Shown here: piece by piece, positions 1-13,909 of the stretch
Position numbering within the stretch: position 1 is the stretch's first letter
How the letters are laid out: every line of letters starts with the position of its first letter
Source of the DNA: Aristolochia californica
Taxonomy: Eukaryota > Streptophyta > Magnoliopsida > Piperales > Aristolochiaceae
Assembly (NCBI GenBank): GCA_029961685.1
Contig: JARWKL010000007.1
Coordinates: 24,127,013 to 24,191,012, forward strand
Direction: 5' to 3'
Length of the DNA: 64,000 nucleotides
Notes under the pieces: model-generated
Seen by the model: only the letters and a program-made list of their open reading frames with translations
What the model was told of the DNA's origin: nothing
Databases searched by the model: none
Position numbers and translations under genes: made by a program

Positions 1-443
1 AGTGTATGTATGTTTTAGGGATTGTATGCACTTTTTCGTTTTTATAACTCCGGTTTTGCAATCGTCGGGAAACGAGGGAGGCGGGCGATTTTTAACTGAG
101 TGTTGACTTCAAATCCATAAGTCATTTCATACAAAAATATAGCCCGTTACGCATGACAAATTACTTTACAATCATCTATGATAGTTAGCTCAACTTTTTG
201 AATATGGGCAAAATAATGGCGTGTTTGACTCGGGCAAATATCCCACCGCATGTTCCCCTTAGAATTTAATGAGCGTTTGTGATTCTATTTAAAAGCTTTG
301 GATTCATAGGTCATTTGAATCTTTAACATGTTTCAAGCATGCATATCCATTTTTAAAACATGTGTAGAAAAAATCTCCTTCATGTAAAATTCCAACCTCA
401 ATAGGGTTGGACTAATGGAATTTCCCAAACTTGGATAACAAAA
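1..443. repeat. Partial monomer, A-type body with C-type end
   Basis: The window opens inside a monomer. It has the A-type G-rich patch near 66-88 and the A marker gttagctcaac near 184. Its end (agggttggactaatgg near 402-417) is the kind that normally closes a C monomer and leads into A. The next anchor, at 444, is indeed type A. Confidence 0.85.
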
Positions 444-2467
444 CTTTTGTGTTCATTTGTGGTGTGTGAATAGATATTTTTTATTTACATTAGTTATTAT
501 TTTAAATATTTTCCACACATCAACTATAAAATTTTTATTTTGTTGTGATCTTTTTTGCCCTTTTTGTTTACGGGATGAAGGGGGAGAGAAAACTCAAAAG
601 TTCTGATTTAATAAAAAAGTGTACATCTAAAATGAAAATGCACAATGCACAAATGTAGAGAGTGATATTTCCAAAGAGTGTCTGTATATTTTAGGGATCG
701 AATGCACTTTTTCGTTTTTATATCTAAGGTATTGCAATCGTCGGGAAACGGGGGAGGCGGGCGAGTTTTAACTGAGTGTTGACTTAAAATCCATAAGTCA
801 TTTCTTACAAAAATATAGCCCGTTACGCATGAAAAATCACTTTACAATCATCTGTGATTGTTAGCTCAACTTTTTGAATATGGGCAAAATAATGGCGTGT
901 TTGACTCGGGCAAATATCCCACCGCACATTCACCTAAGAATTTAATGAGCGTTTGTTATTCTCTTTAAAAGCTTTGGATCCATAGGTTATTTGAATCTTT
1001 AACATGTTTCAAGCATGGATATCCATTTTTAAAACATGTGCAGAAAAAATCTGCTTCATGTAAAATTCCAAGCTTAAAAGGGTTGGACTAATGGAATTTC
1101 CCAAACTTGAGTAACGAAACTTTTTTGTTCATTTTTGGTGTGTGAATAGATATTTTTTAGTGATATTAGTTATTATTTTAAATATTTTCCACACATCAAC
1201 TATAAAATTTTTATATTGTTGTGATTTTTTTTGCCGTTTTTGTTTACGGGATGAAGGGGGAGCGAAAACTCAAAGTTCTGATTTAAGAAAAAAGTCTTCA
1301 TCTAAAATGGAAATGCACAATGCACAGATGTAGACAGAGATATTTCCAAAGTGTGTCTGTATGTTTTAGGGATCGTATGCCCTTTTTCGTTTTTATATCT
1401 AAGGTTTTGCAATCGTCGGGAAACGGGGGAGGCGGCGATTTTTAACTGAGTATTGACTTCAAATCCATAAGTCATTTCGTACAAAAGTATAGCCCGTTAC
1501 GCATGGAAAATCACTTTACAATCATCTGTGATTGTTAGCTCAACTTTTTGAATATGGGCAAAATAATGGCGTGTTTGACTCGGGCAAATATCCCACCGCA
1601 CATTCACCTAAGAATTTAATGAGCGTTTGTTATTCTCTTTAAAAGCTTTGGATCCATAGGTTATTTGAATCTTTAACATGTTTCAAGCATGGATATCCAT
1701 TTTTAAAACATGTGCAGAAAAAATCTGCTTCATGTAAAATTCCAAGCTTAAAAGGGTTGGACTAATGGAATTTCCCAAACTTGAGTAACGAAACTTTTTT
1801 GTTCATTTTTGGTGTGTGAATAGATATTTTTTAGTGATATTAGTTATTATTTTAAATATTTTCCACACATCAACTATAAAATTTTTATATTGTTGTGATT
1901 TTTTTTGCCGTTTTTGTTTACGGGATGAAGGGGGAGCGAAAACTCAAAGTTCTGATTTAAGAAAAAAGTGTACATCTAAAATGGAAATGCACAATGCACA
2001 AATGTAGAGAGAGATATTTCCAAAGAGTGTCTATATGTTTTAGGGATCGTATGCACTTTTTCGTTTTTATATCTAAGCTTTTGCAATCATTGGGAAACGG
2101 GGTAGGCGGGCGATTTTTAACTGAGTGTTGACTTCAAATCCATAAGTCATTTCTTACAAAAATATAGCCCGTTACGCATGACAAATCACTTTACAATCAT
2201 CTATGATCGTTAGCTCAACTTTTTGAATATGGGCAAAATAATGGTTTGTTTGAGACGGGCAAATATCCCACCGCACGTTCACTTGATAATTTAATGAGCG
2301 TTTGTTATTCTCTTTAAAAGATTTGGATCCATAGGTCATTTGAATCTTTAACATGTTTCAAGCATGCATATCCATTTTTAAAACATATGTTGAAAAAATC
2401 TCCTTCATGTAAAATTCCAAGATATTAGTTTTGGACTAGTGGAATTTCCCAAACATGGATAACAAAA
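444..2467. repeat. Run of three A monomers (AAA)
   Basis: Anchors at 444, 1120 and 1794 are all type A. The first two have A heads but C-type ends (aagggttggactaatgg), so each is followed by another A. The third ends with the normal A end (gatattagttttggacta) and leads into B at 2468. Positions 833-1295 and 1507-1969 are identical base for base over 463 bp at a 674-bp offset, which indicates recent local duplication or conversion. Confidence 0.9.
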
Positions 2468-5400
2468 CTTTTGTGTTCATTTGTGGTGTGTGAATAAATT
2501 TTCTTAATTTACTTTTTTTATTGTTTTAAACTTTTTCCGTACATCAACTATGAAATTTTCATTTTGTTGTGATCTATTTGCCTTTTTTGTTTATTGGACG
2601 AAGGGAGAACGAAATACTCGAAGTTTTGATTTAAGAAAGATGTGTACATCTAAAACGGTAATGCACAATGCACATATGTAGAGAGAGATAATTCCAAAGA
2701 GTGTCGGTATTTTTTAGGGATTGTAAGCACTTTTTCGTTTTTATATCACAGGTTTTGCAATCGTTGGGAAAATTGGGTTGTAGAGGATTTTTAACTGAGT
2801 GTTAAAATCTAATCCAAAAGTCATTTCATTAAAAAATATAGCCCGTTACGCATGATAAATCACATTACAAGCATCTATGATTATTATGTTAGCTTTTTGC
2901 AAATAGGCAAAATAATCGGATGTTTAACTCGGGTAAATATCCCACCGCAAGTTCACTTGAGAATTTAATGAGCGTTTGTTATTCTGTTTAAAAGCTTTGC
3001 ATCCATAGCTCATTTGCATCTTTAACATGTTTCAAACATGCATATCCACTTTTAAAACATGTGTGGATGAAATCTCTTTCTTGCAAAATTCCAAGCTAAT
3101 AGAGTTAAACTAGTGAAATTTCCCAAAACAACAAAACTTTTGTGTTCATTTGTGTTGGGTGAATAAATTTTCTTTATTTATGTTTGTTATTGTTTTAAAT
3201 TTTTTCCTTACATGAACTTTAAAATTTTCATTTTGTTGTAAGCTTTTTGCCTTGTTTGTTTTCGGGATGAACGGAGAGCGAAAAGTCAAACTTTTGATTT
3301 AAGAAAAAAGAGTACATCTAAAATGAAAAAGCACAATGCACAATTGTAGGGAGAGATAATTCCAAAGTGTGTTTGTAATTTTTAGGGATTGTAAGGTCTT
3401 TTTAGCTTTTATTTCTCAGGTTTTGCAATTGTCAGGAAAAAATGGTGGTTGAGCATTTTTAACTGAGTGTTGAATTGCAATCCATAAGTCATTTCATACA
3501 AAAAATATAGCCCATTACACATGATCAGTCACTTTACAATCATCTATGATTGTTAGGTCAAATTTTTGAAAATGGGCAAAATAATGACTTGTTGGACTTG
3601 GGTAAATATCCCACTGCACGTTCACTTGAGAATTTAATGAGCGTTTGTTATTCTCTTTAAAAGCTTTGGATCCATAGGTCATTTGAATCTTTAACATGTT
3701 TCAAGCATGCATATCCATTTTTAAAACATGTGTAGAAAAAATCTCCTTGATGTAAAATTCCAAGCTTAATAGGGTTGAACTAATGGAATTTCCCAAACTT
3801 GGATAACAAAACTTTTGTGTTCATTTGTGGTGTGTGAATAGATAGTTTTTATGTATATTAGTTATTAGTTTAAATATTTCCACACATCAACTATAAAATT
3901 TTTATTTTGTTGTGATCTTTTTTGCCCTTTTTATTTACGGGAGGAAGGTGGAGCGAAAACTCAAAGTTCTGATTTAAGAAAAAAGTCTTCATCTAAAATG
4001 GAAATGCACAATGCACAGATGTAGACAGAGATATTTCCAAAGTGTGTCTGTCTGTTTTAGGGATCGTATGCCCTTTTTCGTTTTTATATCTAAGGTTTTG
4101 CAATGGTCGGGAAACGGGGGAGGCGGCGATTTTTAACTGAGTATTGACTTCAAATCCATAAGTCATTTCGTACAAAAGTATAGCCCGTTACGCATGGAAA
4201 ATCACTTTACAATCATCTATGATTGTTAACTCAACTTTTTGAATATGGGCAAAATAATGGCTTGTTTGACTCGGGCAAATATCCCACCGCACAATCACTT
4301 GAGAATTTAATGAGCATTTGTTATTCTCTTTAAAAGCTTTGGATCCATAGGTAATTTGAATTTGAATCTTTAACATGTTTTTGGCATGCATATCAATTTT
4401 TAAAACATGTGTAGAAAAAATCTCCTTCATGTAAAATTCCAAGATATTAGTTTTGGACTAGTGGAATTTCCCAAACTTGGATAACAAAACTTTTGTGTTC
4501 ATTTGTGCTGTGTGAATAAATTTTCTTCATTTATTTTTTTTATTGTTTTAAACTTTTTTCCGTACATCAACTATGAAATTTTCATTTTGCTGTGATCTAT
4601 TTGCCATTTTTGTTACGAGATGAAGGGAGAGCGAAAAACTCGATGTTTTGATTTAAGAAAAATGTGTACAACTAAAACGGAAATGCACAATGCACATATG
4701 TAGTGAGAGATAATTCCAAAGAGTGTCTGTAATTTTTAGGGATTGTAAGCACTTTTTCGTTTTTATATCTCAGGTTTTGAAATCGTCGGGAAAAAATGGG
4801 TTGCGGAGGATTTTTAACTGAGTGTTGAATTGCAATCCATAAGTTATTTCATACAAAAATATAGACCGTTACATATGATAAATCACATTACAATCATCTA
4901 TGATTATTATCTCAGCTTTTTGCAAATGGGCAAAATAATGGCATGTTTGACTCGGGTAAATATCCGACCGTAAGTTCACTTGAGAATTTAATGAGCGTTT
5001 GTTATTCTCTTTAAAAGCTTTGCATCCATAGCTCAGTTGCATCTTTAACATGTTTCAAACATGCATATCCATTTTTAAAACATGTGTGGATGAAATCTCT
5101 TTCTTGCAAAATTCCAAGTTATTAGGGTTAAACTAGTGGAATTTCCCAAAATTGGATACCAAAACTTTTGAGTTCATTTGTGTTGGGTGAATAGATTTTA
5201 TTTATTTATATTTGTTATTGTTTTAAATTTTTTCCATACATCAACTATAAAAGTTTCATTTTGTTGTAAGTTTTTTGCCTTGTTTGTTTTTGGGATGAAG
5301 GGAGAGCGAAAAGTCAAAGTTTTGATTTAAGTAAAAAGTGTACATCTAAAATGGAAAAGTACAATGCACAATTGTAGGGAGAGATAATTCCAAAGAGTGT

Positions 5401-8400
5401 CTGTTATTTTTAGGGATTTTAAGCTCTTTTTAGTTTTTATATCTCAGGTTTTGCAATCGTCGGGAAAAATTTGTGGTAGAGCATTTTTAACTGAGTGTTG
5501 AATTGCAATCCATAAGTCATTTCATACAAAAATAAAGCCCGTTACGCATGATAAATCACTTCACAATCATCTATGATTTTAAGATCAAATTTTTGAAAAT
5601 GGGCAAAATAATGACTTGTTAGACTCGGGTAAATATCCCAACCCACGTTCACTTTAGAATTTAATGAGCATTTGTTATTCTCTTTAAAAGCCTTGGATCC
5701 ATAGGTCACTTGAATCTTTAACATGTTTCAAGCATGCATATCCATTTTTAAAACATGTGTAGAAAAAATCTACTTCATGTAAAACTCCAAGCTTAATAGG
5801 GTTGGACTAATGGAATTTCCCAAACTTGGATGACAAAACTTTTGTGTTCATTTGTGGTGTGCGAATAGATATTTTTTATTTATATTAGTTATTATTTTAA
5901 ATATTTTCCACACATCAACTATAAAAATTTTATTTTGTTGTAATCTTTTTTTCCTTTTTTGTTTACGGGATGAAGGGGGAGCGAAAACTCATAGTTTCTG
6001 ATTTAAGAAAAAAGTGTACATCTAAAAAGGAAATGCACAATGCACAAATGTAGAGAGAGATATTTCCAAAGAGTATCTGTATGTTTTAGGGATCGTATGC
6101 ACTTTTTTGTTTTTATATCTAAGGTTTTGCAATCATCGGGAAACGGGGGAGGCGGGTGATTTTTAACTGAGTGTTGACTTCAAATCCATAAGTCATTTCT
6201 TACAAAAATATAGCCCGTTACGCATGACAAATCACTTTACAATCATCTATGATTGTTAGCTCAACTTTTCGAATATGGGCAAAATAATGGCTTGTTTGAC
6301 TCGAGAAAATATCCCGCCGCACGTTCACTTGAGAATTTAATGAGCGTTTGTATTCTCTTTAAAAGCTTTGGATCCTTAGGTCATTTGAATCTTTAACATG
6401 TTTCTGGCATGCATATCGATTTTTAAAACATGTGTAGAAAAAATCTCCTTCATGTAAAATTCCAAGATATTAGTTTTGGACTAGTGGAATTTTCCAAACT
6501 TGGATAACAAAACTTTTGTGTTCATTTGTGGTGTGTGAAAAAATTTTCTTCATTTACTTTTTTTTATTGTTTTAAACTTTTTCCGTACATCAACTATGAA
6601 ATTTTAATTTTGTTGTGATCTATTTGCCTTTTTTGTTTACGGGATGAAGGGATAGCGAAAAACTCGAAGTTTTGATTTAAGAAAAATATGTACATCTAAA
6701 ACGGAAATGCACATTGCACATATGTAGAGAGAGATAATTCCAAAGAGTGTCTGTAATTTTTAGGGATTGTAAGCACTTTTTTCGTTTTTATATCTCAGGT
6801 TTTGCAAAAATGGGTTGCGGAGGATTTTTAACTGAGTTTTGAATTGCAATCCAAAAGTCATTTCATACAAAAATATATCCCATTATGCATGATAAATCAC
6901 ATTACAATCATCTATGATTATTATGTCAGCTTTTTGCAAATGGGCAAAATAATGGCATCTTTGACTCGGGTAAATATCCCAGCGCAAGTTCACACCAGAA
7001 TATAATGAGCGTTTGTTATTCTCTTTAAAATATTTGCATCCATAGCTCATTTTAATCTTAAACATGTTTCAAACATGCATATCCATTTTTAAAACATGTG
7101 TGGATGAAATCTCTTTCTTGCAAAATTCACATCTATTAGGGTTAAACTAGTGGCATTTCCCAAAATTGGATAACAAAACTTTTGTGTTCATTTGTGTTAG
7201 GTGAATAAATTTTCTTTATTTATTGTTGTTATTGTTTTATATTTTTTCCATACATCAACTATAAAATTTTCATTTTGTTGTAAGCTTTTTGCCTAGTTTG
7301 TTTTCGGGATGAAGGTAGAGCGAAAAGTCAAAGTTTTGATTTAAGAAAAAAGTGTACATCTAAAATGGATAAGCACAATGCACTATTGTTGGGAGAGATA
7401 ATTCCAAAGAGTGTCTGTAATTTTTAGGGATTTTAAACTCTTTTCAGTTTTTATATCTCTGGTTTTGCAATCTTCGGGAAAAATTGCAGGCAGAGGATCT
7501 TTAACTAAGTGTTGAATTGCAATCCATAAGTCATTTCATACAAAAATATAGCCCGTTATGCATGATAAATCACTTTACAATCATCTATGATTGTTAGATC
7601 AAATTTTTAGAAAATGGGCAAAATAATGACTTGTTAGACTCGGCTCAATATCCCACCGCACGTTCACTTGAGAATTTAATGAGCGTTTGTTATTCTCTTT
7701 AAAAGCTTTGGATCCATAGGTCATTTGAATCTTTAACATGTTTTAATCATGCATATCCATTTTTAAAACATGTGTAGAAAAAATCTGCTTCACGTAAAAT
7801 TCCAAGATATTAGTTTTGGACTAGTGGAATTTCCCAAACTTGGATAACAAAACTTTTGTGTTCATTTGTGATATGTGAATACATTTTCTTCATTTACATT
7901 TTTTTATTGTTTTAAACTTTTTCCGTACATCAACTATGAAATTTTCATTTTGGTGTGATCTATTTGCCTTTTTTGTTTACGGGATGAAGGGAGAGCGAAA
8001 AACTCGATGTTTTTATTTAAGAAAAATATGTACACCTAAAACGGAAATGCACAATGCACATATGTAGAGAGAGATAATTGCAAAGAGTGTCTGTAATTTT
8101 TAGGGATTGTAAGCACTTTTTCGTTTTTATATCTCAGGTTTTGCAATCGTCGGGAAAAATGGGTTGCGAAGGATTTTTAACTGAGTGTTGAATTGCAATC
8201 CATAAGTCATTTCATAAAAAATATATCCCGTTACGCATGATAAATCACATTATAATCATCTATGATTATTATGTCAGCTTTTTGCAAATGGGAAAAATAA
8301 TGGCATGTTTGACTCGGGTAAATATCCCACCGCAAGTTCACTTGAGAATTTAATCAGCGTTTGTTATTCTCTTTAAAAGCTTTGCATCCATAGCTCATTA

Positions 8401-9034
8401 GCATCTTTAAGATGTTTCAAACATTCATATCCATTTTTAAAACATGTGTGGATGAAATCTCTTTCTTGCAAAATTCCAAGCTATTAGGGTTAAACTAGTG
8501 GAATTTCCCAAAATTGGATAAAAAAACTTTTGTGTTCATTTGTGTTGGGTGAATAAATTATATTTATTTATATTTCTTATTGTTTTAAATTTTTTCCATA
8601 CATAACCTATAAATTTTTTCCCAAAATTTTTCATTTTCGGGATGAAGGGAGAGCGAAAAGTCAAAGTTTTGATTTAAGAAAAAAGTGTACATCTAAAATG
8701 GATAAGCACAATGCACAATTGTAGGGAGAGATAATTCCAAAGAGTGTCTGTAATTTTTAGGGATTGTAAGCTCTTTTTAGTTTTTATATCTCAGGTTTTG
8801 CAATCGTCTGGAAAAATTGGTGGCAGATGATTTTTAATTGAGTGTTGAATTGCAATCTATAAGTCATTTCATACAAAAATGTAGCCCGTTACACATGATA
8901 AATCACTTTACAATCATCTATGATTGTTAGATCAATTTTTTTGAAAATGGGCAAAATAATGACTTGTTAAAGTCGGGTAAATATCCCACCGCACGTTCAC
9001 TTGAGAATTTAATGAGCGTTTTTTATGCTCTTTA
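2468..9034. repeat. Trimer block left of the large duplication
   Basis: Anchors: B 2468, C 3137, A 3812, B 4490, C 5165, A 5839, B 6513, C 7179, B 7853, C 8527. The order is A-B-C except for C-to-B at 7179/7853, where a C/A hybrid replaces C plus A. All B monomers here are subfamily B1 (gattattat, gcactttttcg). B monomer 6513 has an 11-bp deletion near 6807 that removes most of the tcgtcgggaa segment. Confidence 0.92.
7179..7852. repeat. C/A hybrid monomer
   Basis: The head is type C (ttaggtgaataaattttc; gacttgttagactcgg near 7628). The end is type A (ccaagatattagttttgg from 7802), so the next monomer is B. The type switch lies between about 7646 and 7806. The monomer keeps full length (674 bp), which fits an in-register exchange. 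Confidence 0.85.
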
Positions 9035-9186
9035 AAAGCTTTGGATCCATAGGTCATTTGAATCTTTAACATGTTTCAAGCATGCATATCCATTTTTAAA
9101 ACATGTGTAGAAAAAATCCTCTTCACGTAAAATTCCAAGCTTAATAGGGTTGGACTAATGGAATTTCCCAAACATGGATAACAAAA
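8527..9186. repeat. C monomer with complex indel
   Basis: Between 8601 and 8640 the usual C segment running from the catcaactataaaatt stretch to the ttgtttgttttcggg stretch is replaced by shorter, rearranged sequence. It contains tttcccaaaatt at 8617-8628. That 12-mer is normally found about 35 bp upstream of the C head (gtggaatttcccaaaattgg), so it looks like a templated insertion. The right end of this monomer carries the first copy of the 77-bp junction repeat. Confidence 0.75.
9035..9111. repeat. 77-bp junction repeat, left copy
   Basis: Identical to 22376-22452. To its left the sequences diverge at once (9034 a versus 22375 g, then further differences in the gcgtttgttattctc region). It marks the left limit of the 13,341-bp duplication. 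It contains the BamHI-site segment tttggatccataggtc and the core with catgtttcaagcatgc. Confidence 0.9.
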
Positions 9187-9858
9187 CTTTTGTGTTCATT
9201 TGTGGTGTGTGAATAGATATTTTTTATTGACATTAGTTATAATTTTAAATATTTTCCACACATCAACTATAAAATTTTTATTTTGTTGTGATCGTTTTTG
9301 CCTTTTTTGTTTACAGGATGAAGGCGGAGCGAAAACTCAAAGTTCTGATTTAAGAAAAAAGTGTACATCTAAAATGAAAATGCGCAATGGACAAATATTG
9401 AGAGAGATATTTCCAAATAGTGTCTGTATGTTTTACGGATCGTGTGCGCTTTTTCGTTTTATATCTAAGGTTTTGATATCGTAGGGAAACGGGGGAGGCG
9501 GGCAATTTTTAACTGAGTGTTGACTTCAAATACATAAGTCATTTCTTACAAAAATATAGCCCGTTACGCATGACAAATCACTTTACAATCATCTATGATT
9601 GTAAGCTCAACTTTTTGAATATGGGCAAAATAATGGCTTGTTTGACTCGGGCAAATATCCCACCGCACGTTTACTTGAGAATTTAATAAGCGTTACTTAT
9701 TCTCTTTAAAAGCTTTGGATCCATAGGTCATTTGAATCTTTAACATGTTTCTAGCAAGCATATCCATTTTTAAAACATGTGTAGAAAAAATCTCCTTCAC
9801 GTAAAATTCCAAGATATTTGTTTTAGAGTAGTGGAATTCCCAAACTTGGATAACAAAC

Positions 9859-10536
9859 CTTTTGTGTTCATTTGTGGTGTGTGAATAAATTTTCTTCATT
9901 TACTTTTTGTTATTTTTTTAAACTTTTTCTGTACATGAACTATGAAATTTTCATTTTGCTGTGATCTATTTGCCTTTTTTGTTTACGGGATGAAGGGAGA
10001 GCGAAAAACTCAAAGTTTTGATTTAAGAAAAATGTGTACATCTAAAACCGAAATGCACAATGCACATATGTAGAGAGAGATAATTCCAAAGAGTATTTGT
10101 AATTTTTATGGATTGTAAGCACTTTTTCGTTTTTATATCTCAGGTTTTGCAATCGTCGGGAAAAATGGGTTGCGGAGGATTTTTAACTGAGTGTTGAATT
10201 GTAATCCATAAGTCATTTCATACAAAAATATAGCCCGTTACGCTTGATAAATCACTTTACAATCATCTATGATTGTAAGATCAATTTTTTTTGAAAATGG
10301 GCAAAATAATGTCTTGTTAGACTCGGGTAAATATCCCACCTCACGTTCACTTGAAAATTTAATGAGTTTTTGTTATTCTCTTTAAAAGCTTTGGGTCCAT
10401 AGGTCATTTGAATCTTTATCATGTTTCAAGCATGCATATCCATTTTTAAAACAAGTATAGAAAAAATCTCCTTCAAGTAAAATTCTAAGCTTTATAGGGT
10501 TGGACTAATGGAATTTCCCAAACATGGATAACAAAA
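9859..10536. repeat. B/C hybrid monomer
   Basis: The head is B (gtgtgtgaataaattttc; gggttgcggagg at about 10167-10178). The body from about 10256 onward is C (aatcactttac, gacttgttaga-type segment, tttgggtccatagg, agggttggactaatgg), so A follows at 10537. The switch lies between about 10178 and 10256. The C position of this trimer was therefore lost without changing monomer length. Confidence 0.85.
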
Positions 10537-13500
10537 CTTTTGTGTTCATTTGTGGTGTGTGAATAGATATTTTTTTTTACATTAGTTATTATTTTAAATA
10601 TTTTCCACACATCAACTATAAAATTTTTATTTTGTTGTGATCGTTTTTGCCTTTTTTCTTTACGGGATGGAGGGGGACCGAAAACTCAAAGTTCTGATTT
10701 AAGAAAAAAGTGTACATCTAAAATGGAAATGCACATTGCACAAATGCAGAGAGAGATACTTCCAAAGAGTGTCTGTCTGTTTTAAGGATCGTATGCACTT
10801 TTTCGTTTTTATATCTAAGGTTTTGATATTGTCGGGAAACGGGGGAGGCGGGTGATTTTTAACTGAGTGTTGACTTCAAATCCATAAGTCTTTTCTAACA
10901 AAAATATAACCCGTTATGCATGACAAATCGCTTTATAATCATCTATGATTGTTAGCTCAACTTTTTGAATATTGGCAAAATAATGGCTTGTTTGACTCGG
11001 GCAAATATCCCATTGCACGTTCACTTGAGAATTTAATGAGCGTTTATCATTCTCTTTAAAAGCTTTGGATCCATAGGTCATTTGAATCTTTAACATGTTT
11101 CTGGCATGCATATCCATTTTTAAAACATGTGTAGAAAAAATCTCCTTCACGTAAAATTCCAGGATATTAGTTTTGGACTAGTGGAATTTCCCAAACTTGA
11201 ATAACAAAACTTTTGTGCTCATTTGTTGTGTGTGAATAAATTTTCTTCATTTACTTTTTTTTATTGTTTTAAACTTTTCCGTACATTAACTATGAAATTT
11301 TCATTTTGCTGTAATCTATTTACCTTTTTTTTTTTTTACGGGATGAAGGGAGAGCGAAAAACTCAAAGTTTTGATTTCAGAAAAATGTGTACATCTAAAA
11401 CGGAAATGCACAATGCACATATGTAGAGGGAGATAATTCCAAAGAATGTCTATAATTTTTAGGGATTGTAAGCACTTTTTCGTTTTTATATCTCAGGTTT
11501 TGCAATCGTCAGGAAAAATGGGTTGCGGAGGATTTTTAACTGAGTGTTGAATTGCAATCCTTAACTCATTTCATACAAAATTATAGCCCGTTACGCATGA
11601 TAAATCACATTACAATCATCTATGATTATTATGTCAGCTTTTTGTAAATGGGCAAAATAATGGCATGTTTGACACGGGTAAATATCCCACCGCAAGTTCA
11701 CTTGAGAATTTAATGAGCGATTTTTATTCTCTTTAAAAGCTTTGCTTCCAAAGCTCAATTGCATCTTTAAAAAGTTTCAAACATGCATATCCATTTTTAA
11801 AACATGTGTGGATGAAATCTCTTTCTTGCAAAATTCCAAGCTATTAGGGTTAAACTAGTGGAATTTCCCAAAATTGGATGACAAAATTTTTGTGTTCATT
11901 TGTGTTGGGTGAATAAATTTCTTCATTTATATTTGTTATTGTTTTAAATTTTTTCCATACATTAACTATAAAATTTTCATTTTGTTGTAAGCTTTTTGCC
12001 TTGTTTGTTTTCGGGAAGATGGGAGAGCGAAAAGTCAAAGTTTTGATTTAAGAAAAAAGTGTACAACTAAAATGGAAATGCACAATGAAAAATTGTAGAG
12101 AGAGATAATTCCAAAGAGTGTCTGTAATTTTGAGGGATTGTAAGCTCTTTTTAGTTTTTATATCTCAGGTTTCACAATCGACGGGAAAAATTAGTGGCCG
12201 AGGATTTTTAACTGAGTGTTGAATTGCAATCCATAAGTCATTTCATACAAAAATATAGCCCGTTACGCATGATAAATCACTTTACAATATTCAATGATTG
12301 TTAGATCAAATTTTTTGAAAATGGGCAAAATAATGACTTGTTAGACTCGGGTAAATATCCCACCGCACGTTCACTTGAGAATTTAATGAGCGTTTGTTAT
12401 TCTCTTTGAAAGCTTTGGATCCATAGGTCATTTGAATCTTTAACATGTTTCAAGCATGCATATCCATTTTTAAAACATGTGTAGAAAAAATCTCCTTCAT
12501 GTAAAATTCCAAGCTTAATATGGTTGGACTAATGGAATTTCCCATACTTGGCTAACAAAACTTTTGTGTTCATTTGTGGTGTGTGAATAGCTATTTTTTA
12601 TTTACATTAGTAATTATTTTAAATATTTTCCACACATCAACTATAAAATTTTTATTTTGTTGTGATCATTTTCGCCTTTTTTGTTTACGGGATGAAGGGG
12701 TCCGAAAACTCAAAGTTCTGATTTAAGAAAAAAGTGTACATCTAAAATGGAAATGCACAATGCACAAATGTAGAGAGAGATATTTCCAAAGAGTGTCACT
12801 TTGTTTTAGGGATCCTATGCACTTTTTCGTTTTTATATCTTAGGTTTTGCAATCGTCGGGAAACTGGGGAGGCGGGCGATTTTTAACTGAGTGTTGACTT
12901 CAAATCCATCAGTCATTTCTTACAAAAATATAGCCCGTTATGAATGACGAATCACTTTACAATCATCTATGATTGTTAGCTCAACTTTTTGAATATGGGC
13001 AAAATAATGGCTTGTTTGACTCGGGCAAATATCCCACCACACGTTCACTTGAGAATTTAATGAGCGTTTGTCATTCTCTTTAAAACCTTTGGATCCCTAG
13101 GTCATTTGAATATTTAACATGTTTCTGGCATGCATATCCATTTTTAAAACATGTATAGAAAAAATCTCCTTCACGTAAAATTCAAAGATATTAGTTTTGG
13201 ATTAGTGGAATTTCCCAAACTTGGATAACAAAACTTTTGTGTTCATTTGTGGTGTGTGAATAAATTTTCTTCATTTACTTTTTTTTATTGTTTTAAACTT
13301 TTTCCGTACATCAACTATGAAATTTTCATTTTGCTGTGAACTATTTGCCTTTTTTGTTTAGGGGATGAAGGGAGAGCGAAAAACTCGAAGTTTTGATTTA
13401 AGAAAAATGTGTACATCTAAAACGGAAATGCACAATGCACATATGTAGAGAGAGATAATTCCAAAGAGTGTCTATAATTTTTAGGGATTGTAAGCACTTT

Positions 13501-13909
13501 TTTCGTTTCTATATCTCAGTTTTTGCAATCGTCGGGAAAAGTGGGTTGCGGAGGATTTTTAACTGAGTGTTGAACTGCAATCCAACAGTCATTTCATACA
13601 AAAATATAGCCTGTTACGTATGATAAATTACATTACAATCATCTATGATTATTATATCAACTTTTGTCAAATGGGCAAAATAATGGCATGTTTGACTCGG
13701 GTAAATATCCCACCGCAAGTTCACTTGAGAATATAATGAGCGTTTGTTATTCTCTTTAAAAGCTTTGAATCCATAGCTCATTAGCATCTCTAACATGTTT
13801 CAAACATACATATCAATTTATAAAACATGTGTGGATGAAATCTTTTTCTTGCAAAATTCCAAGCTATTAGGGTTAAACTAGTTGAATTTCCCAAAATTGT
13901 ATAACAAAA

